Source of the DNA: Adiantum capillus-veneris
Lineage: Eukaryota; Streptophyta; Polypodiopsida; Polypodiales; Pteridaceae
Assembly: GCA_014529385.2 (NCBI GenBank)
Contig: CM043963.1
Coordinates: forward strand, 70,460,912-70,524,911
Direction: 5' to 3'
Length of the DNA stretch: 64,000 bases
The notes beneath the pieces were generated by a model that searched no databases, was not told the DNA's origin, and saw only the letters and a list, made by a program, of their open reading frames with translations. Below are positions 47,068 to 57,749 of the stretch, piece by piece. Position 1 is the stretch's first letter. Each line of letters opens with the position of its first letter. The translations under genes and the position numbers were made by a program.

Positions 47068-49913
47068 CGTTTCTTACAAGGCTTTTTTTTTTTAGCATCC
47101 ACCATGGTCGCTAAAGAAGCTTTAGGGACCCACTTGTATGTTTTCTTCATTACATTAGGATGAGTCTTGTCAGAAGCTATATGCATTGCTTGTAGCATAT
47201 TTAAGGGTACAGGCATTTCATCCCCCTCAGGTGTTACCCAGGTCGTCCCCCTATTCCCCCAAGTGTCTATGGTTGCTGCTAGGTGGACCCAATCCACATT
47301 GTCCGACTCAGTCATCCCAGGTAGTACATCCATATAAGGAGAATCTTCCCCAACATCAGTGTCTGCTTTACATGTGTAACAATACTGCAATGGGGCCGAG
47401 TGAACTGTGGTGTCAGATCTATGATCAATTATAAACCTGTTTCCTAGAGGATGTGCTCGACCCGTCACAAGATCCACTCGAATGACAGAATCTTGGAACT
47501 GCAAGTAGACATGGTTTTTAGACCAGTCATGCACCATTTTTGCTTTCCTCATGAAAGGACGTCCTAAGATCATCTCCGATGCCATAGTGTGCTTGGAGAA
47601 ATCCATAACAATGAAGGTAACCCTTATTTTATGTCCAAAGACCTTGATCTTGAGATCTTCTAGCATCCCAATAGGTTTAACAATAGACCCATTGGCCATC
47701 TTCACTATTATGGTTGTGGTCGCAAGGTGAGGTCTTTCCATAGTTTCCCAGCAATTTTTAGTCACAATGCTAACCCCAACGCCACCATCAAGGATTCCCT
47801 TCATAGTTAATCCCTTAGTAGTGATTGGTATAGTCGCATTAGATTCATCACCCTCAAAATATTGTCCCAACTTGTTAACAGGTATTTCTATAACAAGTTT
47901 CTCATCTAGGTTCGATTGTGGATCTATGTATTCCTCCTCTATTGGCATCTCCCCAGGTCCATCCATCTGTGCAAATTGTGGTAGCCCAAACTTCAGTTCT
48001 CCATTGAGGAAGGCTCGAAGAGCTGAGACTAGCTCGGGGTCTTTATATAGTTTGGGCATGATGGTGGTTCTAACTTCTGAAGACATGAAATCCATCAATT
48101 TGGCAATGTTTAACGGCACCTTTTGGCCTTGAGTCCCTTTATGTGGGGAAGATGGGATCTCCATTTCTTCGATAGGATCAGGTAGTCCCTCTGTAAACAT
48201 TCTTTCCATCAAGAAGTGAGTACGCCCACTTTCCCATGACTTTAAGTCACTTTCTTCTTGGATGACACTAGGTATGTCCAAGGGTCTATGGACTTGGTGA
48301 GGTTGTTGTTGCGTAGGGAACACGGTGTCTGTAATCTGGATCTTCCTAGGTGCTGGTTCTAGATCCCTTTGGGTATCTTCTACCAAACTCCTTAATTGCT
48401 TGACTTGCTCAATCTCCTCTGTAGGGTTTGGGTAAGTTCCTATCTTCTTTTTGGATCCTGGCCATTGTGGCTCATGAAGATCTTCCTTGTTGGTTTCTAT
48501 GTTAGTGGTCGCTTTGGTCTCCATGGTTTCACCTGAATCAGAATCTTCTTCAGGGTCGTTCATATATACGGGGTCATCACCAGTCCCTATGTTGGTCTTT
48601 GAACTGGGGTCTGACTTCGCTGCTTTTTGTGATCTCTTTCTTCGTGTTTTCTTCTTTTTCTGAGATTGGGCAATTGATGCCGTGTCTCTTTCCTCAAGAA
48701 TATAATTTTGTTTTTGGAGCATCGATCGTGTGAGTACGTTTACTGGTACCACGGGTGTACTTGGTGATGGATCCTCGGTAACTTCAATCAAGTTTAATGG
48801 CGTGATCTTCGGTGCATTTGGATTATTTGGACATTGGGCAATCAAATGATCTATGCCACATCGATTACACATGAGTATCGGCATTGTAGACGTGCTCGCT
48901 TGATTGGTTTGCATTAGTGTGGCGTTCTTTTGTAGCCTAATAAGACATTCGGCTACACGATGTGGACCTCCACACTCATAGCATTGAAGAGGTGGTCTCT
49001 TAGCGGTGTAATTGATATTTTGGCCTCTTGCCGCAAGAGCAGCTACTTGATATACAGGTTTGACTTGTCCCCAATAGTCCTCCATGTAGTATTGTGGACT
49101 TTCTTCAAGCACATCCGTCCCATAGGCGATATTAGGATCTATATCTTCCTCATAGCCTTCCAAACAAGAAATAGATGACTCACAACCCACTTGATTCACA
49201 TAAGTGATTCTCGGATGTGGTGGTTGCGGTCCTAGCACTGGGGGTGGTAAGGGTGTTGTTTGAACAACATTTTGGGCCCTAGGGACCATGTGTTGTGTTG
49301 TTTGTTCAAGAGGTGGGGCCGACATCAAGGCAGGCACTCGAGGTGTGTCTGTCCATGCTAAGGTTGGTCTATTGGCCATCGCACGCTTAAATACTATGCA
49401 ATCCTTAGCTTGATGACCATACCTCCCACATGCATTGCAGTTCCCATTGAATTTTACTCTAAAAGTAGGGCATTCACTGGTACTATGCGGTCCATAGCAT
49501 ACTGAGCACCATTGCTGCTCCCTTTTTGGATACATATGATTGTTTTGCGGAGCACGATTGTCTCTAAGACTCTCTTGAATAGCCTTGTTGAGATCTGCTA
49601 AAGTCATCTCAGATATTTTTGGCTCCTTAGCAATAGGCTGTAGGGTCATTGGCTGATGCCCTGATGCTTGCAAGCTAATAGATTTAGGCTCAACAGACAC
49701 TCTTTCTCCTTGAATCATTAAATTATCCTCCAATTGGATCGCATTGGTGGTGAATGCTTCCCAAGTGGTGATACCTCTAATGACTAGGCCATTGTAGATA
49801 TCCTCATGCCGTAATCCCCTAATGAATCTATCAAGCAATTGGTTATTGTTGAAGCGCTCATTTGGATTACAACGAGAATTCAAATGCTTCAAGCGACTTA
49901 TAAAGTCTCTCAC
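47068..49913 (-). pseudogene. Gypsy-type element: gag C-terminal part and protease-like domain
   Basis: A long open reading on the minus strand. It has a gag end (FISRLKHLNSRCNPNERFNN, FIRGLRHEDIYNGL) and three cysteine/histidine clusters of zinc-knuckle type (CSVCYGPHSTSEC with CNACGRYGHQAKDC; CYECGGPHRVAEC; CNRCGIDHLIAQC). A basic/acidic linker follows, then a retropepsin-like region (LTMKGILDGGVGVSIVTKNC ... ILGRPFMRKAKMVHDW). The reading continues to the Copia insertion at 47067. Three clusters are more than the usual one or two. No RT follows on the other side of the insertion. Confidence 0.8.
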
Positions 49914-49940
49914 CGACTCTCCTTCCTCTCGTTGGGCTTT

Positions 49941-51691
49941 CTAGAGCTGAGAGGCTACACCCCAAAGCACTCCCTCTTGTATATATTCTTTTAAGAACAG
50001 TCTCCTAAGAGTAGGGTAAATCGTTTTTTCTTCCACCCTTAGGGTTCTATACCAATCCCCAACCTTTCCACTTAAGGTTAGGCTTAAAGCATTGCTCTTA
50101 TGTAGGTCATTGTGTTCTCCTAGAGAATTGCATATTTGTTCAAACACTTCGATATGCTTTCTCACATCCCCGTCTCCACTAAATTTTTGTGTGAGCTTGG
50201 CTATTTGTACTGCCTTACTGCTAGGCTCTCTATCAGGCGTGTTACGCATATTCTCAGCAATAGATCGACCAATAGCTTGAGCAAATGTTGCCAAGTCACC
50301 TAAGTGAACAGGCACCGTGGGTGAAGGTGCTCCAGAGACTACATGTGGAGTAGGCATTGGCATTGGGCTTGGTGCATAGGAAGCCCTTGGGTTCCACGTT
50401 GGGTACGATGTTGTGCCATGTGGTGGTCCATAGTTCATATGAGTGGCCCTAGGCATAGCAGATGTCGGATGTGACATGCTAATGCTAGCCGGTATAGTCC
50501 CATGGAAATAAGAACTTGTGTATTGTGGTTGTGGAGCATAGGTAGTTGAAACAATGGGAGGGGTAGGGACTACATGAGTGTGAGCCATAGGTGCATACGA
50601 TTGGTACACACTTGTAGGTACTGTTGCATGCATTGAGCTACCATGTAGTGGTGCTTTACTAACAAATGAGGTCCATGACGTGTTTCTTGGCACCCCATCA
50701 TTGGGGTAGGCATGGTAGCCGTGGTGTCATCAAGGGAAAGATGAGCTAGACTTGGAAAAGTAAAGCTATCACTTGTGGGCTCAGATTGCATTGAGACCCC
50801 TGGCGAAACAACATATGGGGGATCGATGGGACTCACTGGGGGAGTCTCCATTTGTGATAGAGTGGGTTGTTTCCCTTTGCCCGTGTCTAAAAATCGCATA
50901 GGACCCGTCGAAGGTATGTTTATTCCTCGATTTTGCCTCTCGGACTGGATAATCCTATGGATGACATTGCAGATCATGTGTTGTTGTTCCTCTAGACTAG
51001 TGGCACTAGATGTGGATTGTACAACTTCTAACCAACCCACATGGTATGTGTAGCCCATGTATAGGTCGGTCAAAGTCTCCGTGTGTAGGTTATATTCCCA
51101 ATTTTCATTGAGAAATACCCCGTCCAAACTTGGTGTACTAGAGGGTTGCCGTGAGGTGGATGCATTGTTGCTTCCCGTGTTTTGACTTTTAATCACCGCT
51201 ACCTTAGAGGCGACTTTGGAAGGTGGCATCTCGGTAGGGCCGTCATTAAATGAGGTAGGTAGAATGTCCATGTGGACACTCTGAGGGAGTGTGGGGTCTA
51301 CAAGAGATGTGAATGGTGATTCTACTTCCCCACCCCCTTCGTTTACTTCACTAGCCGTATGTTCAGAGCGTGTAGCTCTACTAAAAGTTTCCATCAAACG
51401 GCTAAAAACACTAGTTCCAGGTTGTTGGGCCCAGCTAGGCACGGTTTCATTTGTTCCCCCGGGGCTTTCTGTAAGATGCTCTTCCATAATATCGTAGTCA
51501 GAGGAAGAGTCGCTAGCCGCTATATTTGGGTCTTGGGTTGCACTACCTTGGGTCCCCGCCGAGGGCGTAGACCCTAGCGTGGAAGGATAGTGAGTACCCC
51601 CGTAAATTGAAGCACTAGCTAGTTGTTCGGACTCTAGCACACGACCAGAGCGTAGATACATGTGCTTTGGGTGCCCTACAAGTGTCGGCAA
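49941..51691 (-). pseudogene. Gypsy-type element: gag N-terminal part
   Basis: Two open stretches (50570-51691 and 49941-50693) precede the part at 47068-49913. The first starts near a methionine (MPTLVGHPKHMYLRSGR) and is serine/threonine-rich. The second is proline/histidine-rich, then carries the gag core (AKLTQKFSGDGDVRKHIEVFEQIC, LTLSGKVGDWYRTL). MYLRSGR resembles the start motif often seen in plant gag proteins of Athila/Tat-type elements. Confidence 0.75.
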
Positions 51692-51699
51692 GTACCCTC

Positions 51700-52460
51700 A
51701 AAGGTTACTTGCTTTGTTTTGTGGGTGTTTTGCACCCCGTTTTCTACTTGATTTTTACTTGTTTTTGATGTTTTTTTTAATGTTTGTTTTTTTTTGATTG
51801 AAGTGCATGTGTGATAGCTCGAAACGAGCGTATCACTTAAAGGGTCGCTGTGTGCTTTACAACACAATTTTCGGGCATCTGACGTTTCGTTGGTCCTCAA
51901 AAATCAATTTTTAGCTACGTGTGAAGCTAAAATTCGTTTTTTTAAAAGGCGACTGAGGCCTAGGCCTGAGCGTGAGCTTGGGCTTGGGTCTGGGAGATAT
52001 TCCCAATCCCGGTCCTACCTTTAATTTTTTTAAATTTATTTTTATTTTATTTTATTTTTTTAAAGGATAAGGCCGCTGCGGCCTGCGCGAGAGCACACAC
52101 ACACTCTCTCTACCTACTTCTAACTAATACACCTACTCTTACACACTAACACACTCTATTAACTCTCACTAATCTACTTCCTACTTACTGTACACAGAAA
52201 ACTAACTACCTTAATACACAGAGAATAAACACAGAACCTTTGAAATCTCTATTAACAAAGAAAACCAACTACCTTAATACACAGAGAATAAACACAGAAC
52301 CTTTGAAAACTCCATTAATAAAAAAAACACACAATATAACACCAAATCCCTCTTCTCAACACACACACAGACACACACACACACTCCTTCCTTACCTTTC
52401 CTACAATAGAAATTGCACCACGGAGAAGCACAGAGTGCTACTCGAGCTTCATGTATGGCA
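51700..52460. other. 5' leader of the gypsy-type element
   Basis: Non-coding leader between gag and the primer site. It is T-rich (51740-52070) and then A/C-rich, with a tandem duplication of about 58 bp (ACTACCTTAATACACAGAGA at 52205 and 52267). No gene seen. Confidence 0.6.
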
Positions 52461-52465
52461 TTCCC

Positions 52466-52483
52466 CGGCAACGGCGCCAAAAA
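52466..52483 (-). other. Primer-binding site, tRNA-Asp
   Basis: The minus strand reads TGGCGCCGTTGCCGGGGA, the complement of the 3' end of plant tRNA-Asp(GUC), within a few bases of the 5' LTR. It fixes the direction of the element and separates it from the tRNA-Met-primed elements around it. Confidence 0.9.
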
Positions 52484-52717
52484 TGTGCGCATATGTCGCA
52501 CGTGTCAATGCAAGGAACTTGCCGATACACTGTGTGCAAGCCACAAATGGCTCCAAGCACACAACAAGCCTAAACTAGTAAGCTCAAAGAAGGTGATGGT
52601 GTGTCACTCACCGCTCTACGCTTGCTTTGTGGAGGATTCCTCGCCGCGAAGAAGAAGGAGACGCCGCTACGCCGCGCTCAACCGCCTCACCGCCGCCGTG
52701 CCGCCGCAATGCTCGAT

Positions 52718-52765
<48 letters not shown>

Positions 52766-53121
52766 CTCTCTCTCTCTCTCTCTCACATACACACACACAA
52801 GGAGGTGAAGAAGAAGAAGATGGAGATGGAGATGGAGCAAGAGCACTCTTCTATTGCACAAATGAGAGAATGAGTGAATTTTAGGTTTAGTTGACTTTTA
52901 TATGAGCTCACCCCATTCACACTTGGGCGCCCATGCTTAGCCAACTAATCCCTTGAATGTTCCAGTTAGAGTGCGCCTCTCATCGGCGATCACTCTTACC
53001 CTTTTCCTATTGGACCGACAAGCCCGGTACCTGACTCTACCAAATAAATAATACAATGTCCGCCGTAGGTTACAACGTCCGTCGTAGGTGATAGGGTGTC
53101 CGTGAGCCGTGAGGGTTAACA
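52484..53121 (-). repeat. Gypsy-type element 5' LTR
   Basis: Plus view TGTGCGCATATGTCGC to GAGGGTTAACA, 638 bp. It is longer than the 3' LTR mainly because an extra (CT)n tract follows the (AC)n tract (52724-52798). Confidence 0.95.
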
Positions 53122-53126
53122 CAAAA

Positions 53127-54292
53127 TGAGTCAAAATTCAACACAAACTGCAAGCCAAAAAACTGTAGATAACTGCCAGAGTGGAAGTAAACTCGGCCAC
53201 TAAATCATAAAGAGCAAACTGCGGATACTCATAAACCATGGCAAGAAATCTTGGGAAAAATCATGCACATTTTCCCTCGAAACTGAGTAAAAACTCAAAA
53301 AATCTTACCAAATACGCATGACAATAGACACTGTCACAGTAGCAAAATCCACAAATGGTCTACATGCAATGCCAAAAGCCTGGCAAACTGGCTCACTCAT
53401 GACCGAGTAGCTCTATGGACGTGTACCTGTCCAAAAAACACTAGAAACCTGTAAACCTGCTACCTGCAAGCTATGGCTAGCTCAAAATGTATCTGCATAA
53501 TGCATACATAGCATGAAACTGCACAAAACTATGCTAAAAAAGCTCTCTGAAATGCCCCACAGTCAAACAATGTGTATGAAACCGCATCTGGATCTGTAAC
53601 GATCCAAAAGTCACATCCCAAAGTATCGCTTAGATACACAAAAACAAGGTGAAATCTCTTTCAAATAGCACGACAGTGTGCCATACATAGACAAAATGCA
53701 AACCGCATCACTCTCTACACTGTAGAAATCAAATTGCAAAACCTCGATATGTCGAGATTGTTGATAGGCTGCTGCAAAAAATTAAGCACTCATAATTTCA
53801 AAATTATGATGTGACCAGCGGGTCCGGAACGTGCCAAAACCTTAGGGTAGACTCTTAGATCACATGTATCCGAGTCCGAGTGTGAGAGATAAGCTAAAAA
53901 CCTCCGTTTTCGGTCAAAAAACGCAGCATAAACTTACTGCTGTTGCACCTGCTGTAATTCAGAGCAGAATTTCAAAAAATGAACATCACCATTGCATCTG
54001 GAATGCCAAAACCCCAACCTAAACTCTTGGATCATATCCATTCGACTATGTGTGACGGAGATATGCAAAAAACATTGTTTCGGGAGCCAAAAACAGCAAA
54101 AACGAGCTGCAACACTTCTTGTTCCTGCTCTTTTTTTGCAATTCAGCAATGGATTGCTGCTCTACACCAACTGAATATATAGCTGAGATCTGACACTGTG
54201 GAGCCGTATCCATCGTCGCCGAGCTCAAGTCACCATAGCCGAGCTCCGTCGCTTCCGTCTCGTCGGGAAGACGTCGCACGCATCGCCAAAGC
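53127..54292 (-). other. Element A, 5' internal part
   Basis: Right-hand part of A, between the gypsy-type insertion and the primer site. No recognisable domain, though the first coding-like sequence inside the primer site (about 54050-54180) contains charged residues. The first exon or gag start of A should lie here, but I cannot delimit it. Confidence 0.4.
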
Positions 54293-54303
54293 TCTGATAC
54301 CAA
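54292..54303 (-). other. Element A primer-binding site, initiator tRNA-Met
   Basis: The minus strand reads TGGTATCAGAGC, two bases inside the 5' LTR of A. Confidence 0.9.
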
Positions 54304-54304
54304 T

Positions 54305-54533
54305 TGTGAGTGTGTGAATGTGGTGCGTGTGTGGAGAGTGAGAAGGGGACAGAGAGAGTAAACAGGATGTGGGTGAAGCTCCCAAATCTCACTGTATGAG
54401 CACAATTTGAGAATGAGTGAGAGCTCCTTATTCTTTGTCTGTATAAAATGTATAAAGAATAAGGAGATAAATGTGGACGGTCGGTCGACAGACATGGGCA
54501 AAGCACGGTGAGGCACACCACCTTTACCTAACA
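54305..54533 (-). repeat. Element A 5' LTR
   Basis: Plus view TGTGAGTGTGTGAATG to CTTTACCTAACA, 229 bp, paired with 36490-36718. Confidence 0.9.
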
Positions 54534-54539
54534 CACAAT

Positions 54540-55837
54540 GCATTAGGCTAATGTCAGTCATCATACGATTGACAAGTCCTATTGTAAATGCTCTTATTGT
54601 AGCTACTAGGTTTGGCCTCAACACTAGTAGATCATACATGAGATGCCCGAATGCTGACTAAATCTGTGCAACACTTGCTATAATAGCCTCCTTATTTCTA
54701 TCCGCATACACTACATCATCAAGATTACTCATCACATATGGATGTGTTATCATCGTCGACACTGGGATGGCTATGTCCCTCTCATCCATAGGCAAAACTA
54801 TGTGTCCAGGCATCAACTCATCATCCTCTAGCATGAGCATATCAAAGAACTCCATGTCTATCATTCTACTTGTGTCTCTAGGGATCAAACTTGCTCTACC
54901 TCTATCTATATAGATTTTGACAACACGTGCTGTGTCTCATTGGAACAATCCTTCTCCATATCTGCCTATGCAAAGTCCATTGACATGCCCTACATAGCTA
55001 TATGCTCCATCTCATGAGCATGGTGGAGCTTACTCACGAAGGAGACACGTCTCGTCTCTTGCTCATCACATACCAACAACAAAATCAAGATTGTATCATC
55101 TCATACCTCAAATACATACATAGGATATACCAATCCACTATGGGCTTCCCTAGCAATCAATAGTGATCCATAATGCATCTGGAAAGACTACTCTCTAAGC
55201 AACTACTCTCTAAGCAGTATACGACATTTACAATCTGCTAAGTGTCTCAGTGGGATCAAAATCTATCTCAACTGAGGAACATAGAGCACATGACAAAGTG
55301 TATATGATGCACCATTGAGAAATGACAAGCATACATCTCCTCCTTTTGTAATGTCAAATGTCAAACCATTGACCAAGTGACCAAAGCTCCTACTAGAGAA
55401 AGTGCTAAACCACTCACAATGTGATGTGGAAAATTGCATCCTCATCTAGCAACCAAGGGGAAGAAGTTCCATCTCTCAAAGACATGTAAGCAAGAGGAAT
55501 GCTAAAGGTGAGCGATATTATTATGACTAGCATACAAAGCCACCACTCTAGCATGTGTCAAAACCACATATGCACCTCGCATACATCGTTGTTACTGCCT
55601 CATACGTTGAAACCAATGATGCCTAATGTCCAGTGTGTGACCACAATGCCAACAAGACAAGTATTGGCATGAACAAGATCTCCGTTTATCACGAGTCATG
55701 TGTGCAAACTCTAAAATGTCACACATATCTGCTATATGGATGCCAAGAAACCAAAAGCCATGGCAAGATTCTTGGGAGAAATCTGATAAGAGTCTTCCTT
55801 GTAAACTAAGCAATATCTCAATCAAAATTTCAACCAT
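54540..55837 (-). pseudogene. Element B coding remnants
   Basis: Pieces on the minus strand correspond one by one to those of A: zinc-knuckle segment (about 55592-55680), protease-region segment (55263-55445), a pol linker (54658-54888; LPMDERDIAIPVSTMITHPYV) and an RT-end segment (about 54540-54645). Same order and similar spacing as in A. Broken, several breaks. Confidence 0.65.
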
Positions 55838-57545
55838 ATATCATGTAAAAAAGGCAACAAAGTGGGAGATCACTCGACCATTGCATCATTTTGATGCTTG
55901 CATATGCACAATGTATCTCTATGAAATCAATGTATATTAGCAATGTCCAAGACTCGGCATATTATGATGGAGTAACGTTTGCCATATTAAGAAAAATCTA
56001 TGCATGGACAATCCAAGGATAAACAACTCTTAAAGAGCATAAAACACATAACCGTTTGCATAAGTAGAGAGCAACCATGATGCTCAATACGCACCCCACA
56101 AAATTTCATGCACATTTTGACAACTGCAAGTAACCTCCAATACTTGTAACATGTAGAACCTGTTGACTACATGTAAGTTGTAGCCATCATGAGAATAGAC
56201 AAATCTCACTCTTGTGAGAGTGGGTATGAGAACACCAATCTATGTCAAAAATTGACAAAACTTGTCAAAGTGAGTCAAAAACTTGATCATTGTCAAAGTG
56301 GAAGTAAATCTCAACCACTACAACATCAAAGAAGCTGCATATATGTAGAAAGTATAGCGAGAACTTGGGAAACAATGGCCAGAGTTCCCTTAAAATTTAA
56401 GCCAAATCTCAAAAAATATTTCCAAAACCGTGTAGAATATAAATAAACACTCAGTGTCTCAATAGAAAAATCCACATATGGTATACATAAATTACCAAAG
56501 CCTGGCAATCTAGCTCACTCCTGAACGAGCAGCTCTATGGACTACTGTACCTATCTAAAATCCTTGTAAACTTACCCAACGCTTGCGAGTTGTAACTAAC
56601 TCACTTTGTATTTGCATATGCATACACAACAAAAAACGTGCACAAAATTGTGTTGGAAACACTCTCTGAAATAACCCACGCTGTCGTACATGAGCACAAT
56701 AGCAATGCTGCATAATCTGCATTGGAAAAGGTGCAAGGTGTGAGTAGAAAACCTCAACCAAAAAGTGATAATCTGCCAAAACTTCAACGCTCTCGACCTA
56801 TGTTGTCGATGTAGAAGACTCTGCCTTCGAACGAGTGTGTGCTCGAGAAATCGTGTCTCTCAAGGGACCACTATGAGGGTGTGTAAATGCCTTCGTGCTC
56901 ATGTATAGGAGCACAACAGATAGTGGTGTCGATGTCGATCTCAAACCTCGATACCATGCCTCCTCCGTCGGACCGAGGTGTCGTTGGTGGGAAGTCAATG
57001 TTGCAGTTTGAAATGCTGCAATCAACCAAATCTACCCGCTTCTTCTTTACCCAAATCTACAAAAACCCTCAAACCTCAAGCTTTTGCACAAGCTTAAATT
57101 GTGTCTTCAACCTCAAAATTTATGCACCCAACTTTGAGCACCTGTCGTGCTTTCAAAAGTGCATCATACTTGCACACTGCGTGAAACAAATAACATGAAA
57201 TTTCCTGTATACAGTCAGTCTAAGCTAAATATCAAAAAAGCGGTGAGGAATTTGTAAAATGTTTCTTTTGCAAAGTTGTAGTCTATGTCGAAATGGAGGG
57301 TTTTTGTGGGTATAATTTTGAGATCTTCAATTTACAAGGAGAAAATCAACATGAAAATAGCACTGCTACGCACACACAAGCTTTTAGGGAACCTTCACCT
57401 ACACACTAGATTCCACTATCCTTTGAGCTTCCACAAGAGCATACATCACTCTCAATTGAGCTCATAATCTCCCATTGCATTCTCACAAAGCTTCCAAGAT
57501 TTCTTGATCTCTCCATGCGCCATGCTCCCCACCATTGATGTGTGC
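55838..57545 (-). other. Element B, 5' internal part, no gene seen
   Basis: AT-rich; the region should hold the gag start and leader of B. Open frames are short and unrecognised. Part of it (56100-56560) resembles the A sequence at 38400-38540 and 53150-53420 in short blocks, for example GTGAGAGTGGGTA and GAACACCAA. Confidence 0.4.
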
Positions 57546-57557
57546 CGTGATACCAAT

Positions 57558-57571
57558 TTAAGGGTACACGA

Positions 57572-57643
<72 letters not shown>

Positions 57644-57749
57644 CACAGAGTGGGGTGGAGTTAGAGAGGCAAGAATCCCTCACTCCTTATTCTTCTATGT
57701 ATATAAAGAATAAGGGTAAGTCAGTGCAGTCAATGGATGATTGGACAAC
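57558..57749 (-). repeat. Element B 5' LTR, partial
   Basis: Matches 36019-36200 (shared GTGGGGTGGAGTTAGAG and TATATAAAGAATAAGGGTAA) with (TG)n(AG)n at about 57579-57641. The minus strand reads TGGTATCACGGC just inside, a degraded initiator tRNA-Met primer site. Homology stops at about 57749, so the outer end is lost or replaced. Confidence 0.7.

Larger units (their letters stand above)
38676..53121 (-). mobile_element. Large gypsy-type element with gag/protease only, minus strand, nested in A
   Basis: LTRs at 38676-39296 (621 bp, 3') and 52484-53121 (638 bp, 5'). CAAAA flanks both ends (38671-38675 and 53122-53126). The primer site is for tRNA-Asp, and the polypurine tract GGAAGGGGGGCA precedes the 3' LTR. 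After removing the nested Copia insertion the element is about 8.9 kb. It has a long gag/protease-like coding region but no RT, RNase H or integrase, so it must have depended on a helper. tRNA-Asp priming is typical of the Athila/Tat side of Ty3/gypsy. By eye the LTRs differ at about 2-3% outside microsatellites. Broken, a few breaks. Confidence 0.9.
36490..54533 (-). mobile_element. Element A: Copia-like element nested in B, minus strand
   Basis: Own sequence is 36490-38675 and 53122-54533, about 3.6 kb. Both LTRs are 229 bp (36490-36718 and 54305-54533). CACAA lies on both sides (36485-36489 and 54534-54538), a 5-bp target duplication. The minus strand shows a CCHC zinc knuckle (CWHCGHTRHIRHRC, about 37985-38025), a protease region (LLDSDATFHVTQCREWLSTF, about 37740-37800), and an RT end (LLVSRPDLAYAVGAF, about 36970-37020). 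Integrase and most of RT are absent, so it is a non-autonomous derivative. Broken. It hosts the gypsy-type element at 38676-53121. Confidence 0.85.
36019..57749 (-). mobile_element. Element B: outermost Copia-like element of a four-level nest, minus strand
   Basis: Its own sequence is 36019-36489 plus about 54539-57749, roughly 3.7 kb. The 3' LTR is at 36019-36264 and the 5' LTR, partial, at 57558-57749; a primer-site-like motif sits just inside the latter. Minus-strand remnants include a zinc-knuckle segment (SCWHCGHTLDIRH, about 55610-55660), a protease-region segment (GGDVCLSFLNGASYTL, about 55290-55340) and an RT/RNase H-junction segment (LMYDLLVLRPNL, about 54600-54645). It is a relative of element A, which lies inside it. 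No integrase and no RT catalytic part are seen. Broken and old. Confidence 0.75.

Noticed and set aside
3078-54303. Repeated TGGTATCAGAGC motifs as possible tRNA-Met genes
   Set aside because: Only the 12-13 bases complementary to the tRNA 3' end are present, each just inside an LTR; they are primer-binding sites.
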